Part shown: positions 9,401 to 17,700 of the stretch, piece by piece | Numbering within the stretch: position 1 is the stretch's first letter | Layout: every line of letters begins with the position of its first letter | Assembly (NCBI GenBank): GCA_028282465.1 | Contig: JANQHX010000044.1 | Location: 19,601 to 83,600 of the forward strand | Reading direction: 5' to 3' | Length of the DNA: 64,000 nt | Source: Gynuella sp. | Lineage (GTDB): Bacteria > Pseudomonadota > Gammaproteobacteria > Pseudomonadales > Natronospirillaceae | Program-made: the position numbers and the translations under genes | Notes under the pieces: model-generated | Told to the model about the DNA's origin: nothing | Databases searched by the model: none | Seen by the model: only the letters and a program-made list of their open reading frames with translations

Positions 9401-12400
9401 GTACATCCGGTTGGGGTATTACATGATCTAACTCTGAATCTATGGATGCCATCGCTTTCGTCATCAAAATGAACCTCAGTATCTTTGTGATAAATAGAAA
9501 AGAGGTAGGTATCTCCCTCATAAACCTTTTCTTCACGGGTAGTGCTTTCATAGGCTGACCAAACTCCTGGTGATGTTTCACGACTCCACTCGTAATTATT
9601 CACGATACCGGTCGATTCATTCCACTTCATTTTAAAATCACCATCCAAACTAGGGTTTGGGGTGATGTAGAGACCAGAGATTCTTGAAGGCGGTTTGATG
9701 TCAACTTGAACACTGCTGGATGCATCACTGAATTCCGTACATGTGCTTAGAACTAAAAGTTCAGGTCCATTATCTGGATTATTATCAGTGTCATGTGAGC
9801 TTTGAATAATGCAGGCCTTAACGCGATATTTGTAATAACCGTTAGTACTCTTGGTCGGCAAATCAACAACAGGAGGTGTAGACAATTTACTTCCCATGGA
9901 TTTTGAATCAGCCTCAATAATTGTATTCCAGCTGCCATTGTTGAAGCTTTCCTGTACCAAATAGGCAAACTGGCTTTGGGCAGTCGTTTTATCCACCCGG
10001 CCACCAGACCAGCCAATGGTAATTTCTCCAGTTTCAGTTACCGACGCCAAAGCATTCATGGTTGGTTTTTCCGAACGACTAACGGAATTACTAATCGAAC
10101 TAGTAGAGCAACCCGCTGATGAATTACAGGCTCTGATTTCAAAGTCGTAACTACCATCGGTCAGGTTATCCTGCTCGAAATAGGTGTCCTTGTAATAGGT
10201 GGTATGGGTCAAGTCACCATTAGGTGCATAATGGTTTTGCTCTCTAGTTGTTGAAGTCCAACTACCCCAGGCTCCACCATTAGTGCGCTTTCTCCACTCA
10301 TAGTTATCGACAATTCCCGTTGAGCTATCCCAGTCTACTTTAAAGTCACCATCAAGACTCGGCTTAGGACTGACTTTCAGGTTTCGCACGGCTGACGGTG
10401 CCGTAATGGCAACCGTGACAGAAGCTGGCGCACTAAACGCGTTACATTCCCCAACGTTTACGATTTCATAACCATTTGCTTCATTAGCGTCTGTATTCAA
10501 CTTTTGTGTAACCAAACATGAACGAACTCGGTATTGATAAGTTGCGTTCACGGTTTTCTTAGGGATAGTCAAAGATGGTGGGTAGGACAGTTCCTCACCC
10601 AACATTCCTTGGTTAAAGGTTTTAAAAGTAGACCAGGCTCCATTATTAATAGACTGCTGTAATTGAAATGCCATTGAGCTTTGACTAGTTTTTCCGTCAA
10701 CTCGGCCAACCGTCCAACTTACGCTAAAGTCACCTGTCGTTGTTGTACCAGTAGAGGTCGAAATAGTGCCTGACGCAAAGCGACTGACTGTAACAGAAAT
10801 AGAAGAAGCGTCACCGCAACCCCCTGCAAGGCCACAAGCTCTTACTTGATATTGATAAGTGCCGTCACCTTTGTTTCTGCTAAATTCCTTATGAAGGGTT
10901 GTAACTTCAGTTGGCTCAGGCCCTGTATGTATCGTGCTAACTTCTGTAGTGTCATTCCAACTTCCGCTATTTTCACGCCATTCATAGCGAGCAATATTTC
11001 CCGTAGCTGCATCCCAGGAAACTTTAAATTTACCGTCCAGACTTGGATTATTATTCACCCGTAGATTGCTTACTTTTGATGGCGGTGGAATTGCAACGGT
11101 AACGGTTTTCACAGATGAATAAGCACTACAAATTTTCGATTCATAGCGAGTAAGAACAACTTGTCCATTTACTGTGGTATCTATTGCATCATAAGTACAG
11201 GCGGCAACACGGTAACTGTAAGAACCATTGGTTTCGCTCTTGGTAAAGCCAAAAGACTTGGTACCCACGCTGGCTAATACCGAAGTCCAGGAACCACTGC
11301 CGAGTTTTTCTTCTAACTTATATAGCAAGTTCCCTGAGTTTGATTCACCATCTGCTCTACCGCTAGTCCAACTTATTGAGTAACTACCGGAAGTTGAATT
11401 GGTAGTTGACGTGCTCATTGTCGGAGCAGCTTCTTTCACAACCTGAGTACTGGTAGAAACAGAACCACTACAGGCCACCGGTTTACAGGACTGAACGTTA
11501 TAATAGTAGGTGCCGTTGCCTTTACTTCTGGAGAATGAAGTGGACGAGGTATAGTTCCAACCTGACCAGGTTCCTGAATTTAATTTTTCTTGCCAACGAT
11601 AATTGGCGGCACCAGACACAGCACTCCAAGAAACTGAATAAGTACCATCAAGACTCGGGTTCTCGGAGACTTTTAGATTAGTAACTTTTACTGGCGCAGG
11701 AATACTCACTTTCACATGACGGTTTGAGCTATAGCCACCACACGCTCCCCAGGAGAACCCCGTATACACTTTGTCACCATTAGGCAAACTAGTGTAATTT
11801 TTGGTGATATTACAAACCCGAACGCGATAATAATAATCGCCGTTTTTAGTATTACGAGTTAAGGAAATAGATCGGCCTTGGTTGGATTGAATATTAGACC
11901 AGGAACCGCCTGGTTGTAGCTCATCAAATTTATAAGCCAGGTTACTGGTATCAGTCACACCACCGTGAGCACCACCAGTCCAGCTAAGAGTATAGGTTCC
12001 GTCTGTAGAAGTTGTTTCAGATGTTGATATCGATGGTGCAGCGTTTTTAATTACCGTAAGTGATGTTGATGCTGCACTGCTACACCAATTAATGGAGTTA
12101 CAAGCAATCACTTCATAATAATAATTGCCTGTTGACTTAGTTCTGGAAACACTCCGAGATGTATTTTCTATCCATCCTGACCAAGTTCCTGACCCAACCT
12201 TTTCTCGCCATTTGTATTTCACAGCATAGGTTGTTGCATTCCAACTAATGGAATAGCTACCCCCAGTATAAGGCGCAGTGCCATTCACTTTTAATCCACT
12301 TGGAGTACCAGGAATACGGTTAACCACCATACTGGCAGAAGCTACGCCACTACAAGCCACCGGCTTACAGGCTTTTACTTCATAGTAATAAGTACCATTG

Positions 12401-13536
12401 CCTTTCCCACTACGAACAATAGAAGTGGAGCTGGTGGATAACCAACCAGACCAGTTACCATTGTTCAGCTTTTCACGCCATTGGTAACTAGACGCTCCAC
12501 TGGATGCGCTCCACTTAATTGAATAACCGCCATCACCGCTAGTGGTTTCAGTTGAATGCAGCCCGGTAACTGGGGCAGGAGCTGGAATACTCACCTTTAC
12601 ATGACGGTTTGCGCTATAGCTACCACAAGCTCCCCAAGAAAACCCTATATAAACTCTGTCACCATTAGGTAAAGTGGTGTAGTTCTTGGTGATATTACAA
12701 ACCCGAACACGATAGTAATAATCGCCGTTTTTAGTATTTCGGGTTAAAGCAATAGATCGACCTTGATTGGATTGGATATTTCGCCAGGAGTCTCCTGGCT
12801 TAAGTTCGTCAAACTTATATGCTAAATCACTGGTGTTGGTAACACCATTGTGAGCACCGCCTGTCCAACTGAGGGTGTAGGTTCCATCTGTAGAAGTTGC
12901 TTCCGTAGTGGATATTGACGGTGCAGAGTTTTTAATAACCACGATAGATGTTGAACTGTAGGAACCACATTGGCCTGCTGAGTTACAAGCTCTAACATGG
13001 TAGTAATAAGTACCATTATTTTTTGAACGGCCAAAAGATCTAGACGTTGTATTTATCCATCCAGACCAAGCACCACTATTCACTTTCTCTCGCCATTGGT
13101 ATTTGACGGCATGTGAAGCTGCATTCCAAGTAACGCTATATGTGCCATCAGTGCTGGGGCTAGAATCAGATGTTTTTAATCCACCAGGCTTACCAGGAAT
13201 AAAATTAATCGTGATGCTATCGGTGCTGCCATAGCCAGTCCCATTTACCGTGGAGCCATAAACCTTTTGAACCAGTTGGGCTCTATAGTAATATATACCA
13301 TTGTTAGTCACCGTTTGGCTGACACTGCCCCCGCTAGTATTGTCATAAATAGTTGACCAACTACCACTACCCAATTTCCTCTGAACAATTACATTGGTAT
13401 AAGGATGATATGGAGCAGTAACCGACATTTTGAATTTACCATCAGAGTCAGAACTCGGCACGGTAACGTAACCGTGTGCAGTTCCTACCCCCACTAGCAG
13501 AATCAATAAAACAAAAGTCCTTGTTAACAAACTCAT
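6445..13536 (-). CDS. Giant exported fibronectin-III repeat protein with a C-terminal alpha/beta-hydrolase-like domain
   Basis: A 2363-residue protein with an N-terminal signal peptide (cleavage near VGTAHG, residue 22). Residues about 25-1615 form roughly 15 fibronectin-III-like modules, each with a strand such as YYYRVRVCN or YQYQVRACG and a tryptophan-rich start (DGTYSVSW). Many modules carry a cysteine pair in the pattern VRACN...C, consistent with disulfides outside the cytoplasm. Residues about 1615-2080 are unrecognised. Residues about 2085-2363 look like an alpha/beta hydrolase, but the nucleophile elbow reads AEATGA, with A2164 where serine is expected. The start ATG follows GGAG at a six-base spacing. 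The protein is probably surface-located and adhesive, and perhaps partners the RHS protein upstream. Confidence 0.85.
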   Translation of the reverse strand: MSLLTRTFVLLILLVGVGTAHGYVTVPSSDSDGKFKMSVTAPYHPYTNVIVQRKLGSGSWSTIYDNTSGGSVSQTVTNNGIYYYRAQLVQKVYGSTVNGTGYGSTDSITINFIPGKPGGLKTSDSSPSTDGTYSVTWNAASHAVKYQWREKVNSGAWSGWINTTSRSFGRSKNNGTYYYHVRACNSAGQCGSYSSTSIVVIKNSAPSISTTEATSTDGTYTLSWTGGAHNGVTNTSDLAYKFDELKPGDSWRNIQSNQGRSIALTRNTKNGDYYYRVRVCNITKNYTTLPNGDRVYIGFSWGACGSYSANRHVKVSIPAPAPVTGLHSTETTSGDGGYSIKWSASSGASSYQWREKLNNGNWSGWLSTSSTSIVRSGKGNGTYYYEVKACKPVACSGVASASMVVNRIPGTPSGLKVNGTAPYTGGSYSISWNATTYAVKYKWREKVGSGTWSGWIENTSRSVSRTKSTGNYYYEVIACNSINWCSSAASTSLTVIKNAAPSISTSETTSTDGTYTLSWTGGAHGGVTDTSNLAYKFDELQPGGSWSNIQSNQGRSISLTRNTKNGDYYYRVRVCNITKNYTSLPNGDKVYTGFSWGACGGYSSNRHVKVSIPAPVKVTNLKVSENPSLDGTYSVSWSAVSGAANYRWQEKLNSGTWSGWNYTSSTSFSRSKGNGTYYYNVQSCKPVACSGSVSTSTQVVKEAAPTMSTSTTNSTSGSYSISWTSGRADGESNSGNLLYKLEEKLGSGSWTSVLASVGTKSFGFTKSETNGSYSYRVAACTYDAIDTTVNGQVVLTRYESKICSAYSSVKTVTVAIPPPSKVSNLRVNNNPSLDGKFKVSWDAATGNIARYEWRENSGSWNDTTEVSTIHTGPEPTEVTTLHKEFSRNKGDGTYQYQVRACGLAGGCGDASSISVTVSRFASGTISTSTGTTTTGDFSVSWTVGRVDGKTSQSSMAFQLQQSINNGAWSTFKTFNQGMLGEELSYPPSLTIPKKTVNATYQYRVRSCLVTQKLNTDANEANGYEIVNVGECNAFSAPASVTVAITAPSAVRNLKVSPKPSLDGDFKVDWDSSTGIVDNYEWRKRTNGGAWGSWTSTTREQNHYAPNGDLTHTTYYKDTYFEQDNLTDGSYDFEIRACNSSAGCSTSSISNSVSRSEKPTMNALASVTETGEITIGWSGGRVDKTTAQSQFAYLVQESFNNGSWNTIIEADSKSMGSKLSTPPVVDLPTKSTNGYYKYRVKACIIQSSHDTDNNPDNGPELLVLSTCTEFSDASSSVQVDIKPPSRISGLYITPNPSLDGDFKMKWNESTGIVNNYEWSRETSPGVWSAYESTTREEKVYEGDTYLFSIYHKDTEVHFDDESDGIHRFRVRSCNTPTGCTETAETSVTVSKNYPPNLSSSKAYSTDGKFRLSWDMGNLNGLRYHSNYVSILERKLSTETTWKRISPEVITKDTSELNKSYFDEETDLINGLYNYRVKVCPANLISNGGSGEYIYEYFACTEFSKALTVDVDFPVIGYSLSATNSINGRFNVVINNALYSDESYERVFVERKLKDDPDWDLIEITQGSSVVPQVLPNGVYQYRIIEMGLKDGSYESVSPEYSPIQEVTVNIPAQQVGSQQFTLDESIVRAYLEDPDNQGKPAGQYLADKLVDEVNTIGLPVDVNNFEFPTTVNGLAYLGGRCSDSNYQQTIEWMNRPSSAAKYYSIHQPFRSKVSIAGNLEADGQFESKSVMVIIGECVAHYGETDFVSIDAELLLTADASFFPNPEMSFAGNGDIEITFSPELQLNGGVQALADLNIEMTESWKLLPVFPQEILVGSLLSEFNHLTFNHEYLNEDFTSITKMNSLTQKRLNLTLLNIEANLNTKLDDLTAKIKIPQHSAYSQEIKGFLLNEISEYPLAFPVGDTYLGGIDPIQEQKREYLLLGAILSGDIEGVENILSQQSVCTESYSEFVSYDLVVAAYPSNHSSQSINDYCSEMMASGMELANPLNWGAGHNSESGWTEAWGAQLDIQGTDKTANHLPFVNKVVYKEVAEKSAPKPQFCFNGGCTDWSNAAVGDDGTCKLEMRIYKNDADAIDTKPMLAVYDGWTNRANGLLNLEARISEFTESGYTVFAPVYRVLGNNNVTSDCDNATGDDLITDIKDAFTWIETNKANYGASGKISIFAEATGAPLALSIANTEAEKIDKSLLLRPITDLSRAVEDNQKGIIYSDELVESILAFTGNSSVSMKTLDYSSTNLLKHSYPTKFIGTSSKFFVVTGESPNQVPASQSERFCNALSGNIDRQPPLDENGVREAVFVKSVYKCNSDSWLDIFEDGHKLESCLLPDRYCKIDAQDWSQSSFENTVAEYLQWLIGSETRSPAKSVLY
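11430..13210 (-). repeat. Tandem duplication of a three-module fibronectin-III unit (period about 885 bases)
   Basis: Modules 2-4 and 5-7 of the giant protein repeat in the same order, ending in CN-x-x-x-x-C, CNITKNYT and CKPVAC types. The DNA repeats with them: the CATGACGGTTTG sequence at 11715 recurs at 12600 (885 bases), the CCACCGG sequence at 11475 recurs at 12357 (882 bases), and the TACCAGGAATA motif near 12304 recurs near 13189. Nucleotide identity is high across the middle module, so the duplication is recent relative to the other modules. All offsets are multiples of three, so the frame is kept. Confidence 0.85.
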
Positions 13537-14055
13537 TTACTACTCCAGGATTTCATTTTTCTTTTTCTCCGATAGAAGACTTGCAAGGTTGCAAACACAA
13601 CCTTGCGGCTTATTCGTTTTTTATCAGCTACCGAATCGTTAACTTTTTAGTAACCTATAATTCTTTTAACTCAATATTCAGGTTCACTCTTTAAGCTAGC
13701 CAATAAAAGTTGTATTAAATAATGGCTTTTAGAGAAACGTCTTTCTCTATTAAGCTACCCATTAGAAAAAATCACTATGGGTAAAGGTCAGCCCTATCTG
13801 AGCTTTACTCTAATTTATAAAGGCGCTTTGATTTTCTAACTTACTGAGGTGAGTTCTAAAGCGCAGCCAGTCTTGAAAAAGCAAAACTTGTCCCTTGATG
13901 CTTCCGATCACCTCATCAAAGCAAAAAACAAGATCTGACCCCAACAGCTCTCTGGAAAGCGCTTCGCTGTTCCGACGAAATTAATTAGAGCTACTGCACT
14001 TCTTTCATACCATCAATGTAAAATGCAAGGCCTGACCCCAATAGTTACCATTGAC
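13537..14055. other. 519-base gap between the two halves of the island
   Basis: No convincing gene lies here. The part next to the fibronectin-III gene should hold its promoter if it is transcribed separately from the RHS operon. A perfect 7-base hairpin AGAGAAA/TTTCTCT with a 4-base loop lies at 13731-13748. An imperfect direct repeat around TTAAGCTA occurs at about 13689 and about 13752. The right-hand end carries the REP-like repeats listed separately. The gap could be a recombination scar between two originally separate units. Confidence 0.5.
13929..14044. repeat. REP-like element: two TGACCCCAA repeats around a small hairpin
   Basis: The 19-base sequences at 13929-13947 and 14026-14044 match at 16 positions (CAAG-x-x-CTGACCCCAA-x-AG), 97 bases apart in the same orientation. 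Between them GGAAAGCG and CGCTGTTCC (about 13953-13972) can pair with one bulged base. The arrangement resembles REP/BIME-type elements linked to REP-associated tyrosine transposases, where GGGGTCAG-type motifs recur, as I recall. No transposase is present. It sits directly 3' of the ankyrin gene. Confidence 0.45.
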
Positions 14056-14730
14056 TTAATTACAGTAATTCTCTAACAACTTTGAGATTTCCATATTGCG
14101 TTCTTCTTTAGATATTTCAATTGGATGAACTTCACTTAAATTTGGCGAACAAGCACTTCTGGGGTCTATTGCCAATATTTTTTTTACCAATGCAATATTG
14201 TTACTCTTTACTGCGTACATGAGAGGACTATTTCCACCTATATCACGGACTGTAAAATCAGCCCCCATCTCATACAAAATCGAAATAATTTTTTCAGACC
14301 CACTCAAAACTGCGTCAAATAATACGCTGTGCCCTATAGAGTCCATGTTTGAGATTAAATATCCTGGGTCTTTAGAATTCACTAACAACCACTCGAAACA
14401 AGTTTCATCTCTCACCAACACAGCTTCTTGGATGAGTAATCTTCCCCCTGTACTGGATAATGCATCCAGTTCGAATCCATGCAACTTAAATGCATTTAGA
14501 ATATCTAGGTCACATCCCACACCATCCTTTAGCGCATAAAAATAAATTGGAACACCATTTTGTTTTATATAAAAAGGCCTGTACCTACTTGATAACAGAC
14601 CATGTATTTTATTTACATAACCATCAATAACAAATCCTGCTAGAATCTGAGTGTTGTACCATACCCACGAAAAATATAGAAAACAGCTAAATACAATACC
14701 AAGAATTACTTTTACCACTAATTTGACCAT
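14056..14730 (-). CDS. Membrane-anchored ankyrin-repeat protein, candidate immunity protein
   Basis: A 224-residue protein with one N-terminal membrane segment (residues about 3-26, VKLVVKVILGIVFSCFLYFS). At least two ankyrin repeats lie at about residues 130-190: GHSVLFDAVLSG...ISILYEMGADF and GNSPLMYAVKSNNIALVKKIL. I chose the ATG at 14730 because GGGA lies six bases upstream; a TTG at 14742 is the alternative. The start overlaps the last 13 bases of the RHS gene, so translation is probably coupled. A small gene coupled to the 3' end of an RHS toxin gene is the classic place for its immunity protein, and ankyrin proteins are known in that role. The gene is AT-rich (about 32-42% G+C in lines counted), unlike the RHS shell. 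Confidence 0.75.
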   Translation of the reverse strand: MVKLVVKVILGIVFSCFLYFSWVWYNTQILAGFVIDGYVNKIHGLLSSRYRPFYIKQNGVPIYFYALKDGVGCDLDILNAFKLHGFELDALSSTGGRLLIQEAVLVRDETCFEWLLVNSKDPGYLISNMDSIGHSVLFDAVLSGSEKIISILYEMGADFTVRDIGGNSPLMYAVKSNNIALVKKILAIDPRSACSPNLSEVHPIEISKEERNMEISKLLENYCN

Positions 14731-17700
14731 AAGAAATCCCAAAAACTATTGCTGTACTTCCAATCCTTACTAATAAAATAATCTGCTACAGCCTTATAAT
14801 TAGGTGGTTTAGATCCAATATTTTGCGAGATTGAAACTTTATCAAATAAATCACACTTACCAGCGCTAACACATCTATTGAAGTTAGACATTATGTTTAC
14901 TGCTGCTACTCCTTTAGCCACATCTTGGTCTAATAAAGCAATTCCTACTCCAGCGGCAGAGCCAATAACTTTGGACACACTTGCAGCTCCAGTATGCAAA
15001 CTTGTATTTATATTCCCCACGTCTTTTTGGCGTTGTAAAACAATTTTTCCAGTATCTTGGACCTGCTTAATTTTAGATTTTGCTTCTTTCGCTTCTTCTT
15101 GAGCATCATTATAGAGATATATAATCATTGCGACCTTTGCGGCCTCCAATGCATCTCCACCCGTCGCTTCTGCTACAATAGCAGCATTTATTCCTGCTAT
15201 GGCAGCACCACCAACAACACCAACATTACCCATCTTGCCAGTCATATGCCCTGACGCATGCCCTACCAACGAACTAATCATGGCATTACGAACATTCTGT
15301 CCCTGAGCCATAGCAATCACCCCTTGACTCAATGCATGAGCGGCATAAGTCATATAGCTATCATCACCGAAGATGGCGTGGCCACGATTTCCATGACCTA
15401 TATGGTTAGCGACACCAGCTGATAATCCAGCAAAAAGCCCCGCCTCAACTGAATCCCGAGTCAGCTCACCGGTGGTAACCACACTCATGGACCATGAGGT
15501 CATGGCGCCACTTAAGCCAGCGCCAATTGGCCCAGCACCAAACACCCCTTGCCATGCTCCCCCTACCGCCGCTTGCAGTACAATTGTGGATGCCACTTGT
15601 AACAATTGGCTATCGGTCATATGTGCAGCCACATAGAACGACAGTGCCGCCATAATGGTAAATGGCTCATGACCATTTGGGTCTCTGGCACCCACCGGGT
15701 TACCTTCGACATAGGAATATCGGTTAAATGAAAGTGGACGTTCAATACTTGGAATAATGGTATCGGCAGAAATAAATCGGCCAGTCACTGGGTCATATAA
15801 ACGGGCGTTCATATGAATTAAGCCCAACTCAGGAATCATTTCGTGAGAGGTATAACCACGCAGACCTTTATCCAGAGTGGTGGTACCCGTTAGTACCAAT
15901 GAAGCCAGATTGGTGTCTTCCTGGAACTGGAAGGCATCCTGAATATCTTCGGCGTAGGTACTATTTTCAGTGAACAGTTTTTGGTCTGGGCCAATGGCAA
16001 TGCCCGCAGGATCTATATTGTTACGCTCAGCCTGAACTTGCAGCAGTGACTTAATGGATTCACCATATGGCGAGTACAGCTGACGGCGAATTAAGCGGGC
16101 ATCGGAAGCTGTAACAATTTCACCACTGCCAATCAGGTCACGATGGTAGTAACCAATTTGATCCGGCTTTTGTTCTGCCAGTTCAGTTTGCTCTTCACCA
16201 TTTTTGATTGGCGTGACCTCCGCCTTTTCAATGGTGGCTACAACGTCATTACCCACAATAATGTGGTGACGGTGAGTCACAATTTTTTGCGTGGATGTTT
16301 TCTTAACCGTACGCTCATAACCTGGAGCAATGTAGTAGGTAACTTCGTTACCAACTTTCTTAACCAAACGGTTGTGCCCAGCGTTGTATTTGTACTCAAC
16401 GGTATTGCCGTTATAGGTACCTGCCTTAACCTTATTAAATGATGTCCAGTCAAATGTTCTGCCATCTCCAGTTAGCATATTGCCGTTGTCGTCATAGCTG
16501 TAAGACTGCTCTTCACCATCAACCATGCGAGACAACAGTCTGTTGGTGTAAGGATCAAATGACATTAATCCTTCGCCAACAGTGTCGGTGATTTTCTCGG
16601 TCAGGTTACCTGAGTCATCGTAGGTATATTCACGATTTAAAATATTTGGCTTGGGTGTCATTGCCGTAGCGCCGGTTTCAACATCCGTCAGCTGTTCAAC
16701 CGTTAGATCCTGTTCGTATTCCCAATCAATGACACGGCCTTGCAGGTCGTAGATAAAGTTTTCAGCAACGGTATTGTTTTCTACTTCATCAGTCTTGCTT
16801 TCGACCAAGCCACGAGCGGTATAGGTATAAGAAAGATTACGCAGAACTTCACCAGATAGTGACTGAGTGGTGATCTTTTCAATCATGCCCGTGTTGTCAT
16901 TCAAGGTCTTCTTAGTAACCAGTCCATTACCAAAAAGTTCCGTCAAAATTTCACCACCTGGGCTGCGTTCGGTTACCGCCCAAAGGGTTAGCAAGGCATC
17001 ACCAGATGCTGGAGCTGCGTTATCACGACTCTCCTGCAGTGCTTCCAGATTTTCTGCATCAATATTAAATGCGGCCAGGTTACCTGACATATAGTCGGAA
17101 GTATTACGCTTGGTCGCCAATGCTTCCAATAATGGCTTAAGACTGTTGTCGACAAGTGATTGATGAGCCGTTAACTCATCATTCATAAATTTCTGGAAGG
17201 CCGCTTCACGATCTCCGGCAATAGCAATAGCTTCACCCAGAGTTTTGTCTTCCCACTCATAGCGAATGGTTTCGGTAAACTTAGGCTCAAACACAACTGG
17301 GTCTTCGGAAACTTTTACCCAGGTATCAGCTTTTGTTGTAGTTGGTATTAATACTGAAATCTTCGCAATGACATTTTCTGTAAAATCTGCAATGTATTTG
17401 TTTTGAGCGGAAATAAGCCGATCTATTTCTTCCATCTTCTCATATACCAATGAAATTAGAGAAGTTCGGGTAACAATTGTGCAGGAATCAATCTCGATAA
17501 ACTTCTTCTGTGCCACGTCCCATTGACTACGAACACCACAATAAAAGTCATGATCAAAAGTAATTTCCTCACTTAACTCTGGAATATGACTTACTAAATT
17601 TCCCGCTGGTAGATTTAGAGTTTTTGAGTCTTTTACAATTGGACAAAGTTGGTGATAACAGTTATCAAGAGTACCTACTGTCCAGCTATTTGTGATTTTG

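Noticed and set aside
7257..10016. Several minus-strand open frames inside the fibronectin-III gene in other phases
   Set aside because: They are shadows of the repeat-rich coding sequence, with no ribosome-binding sites.
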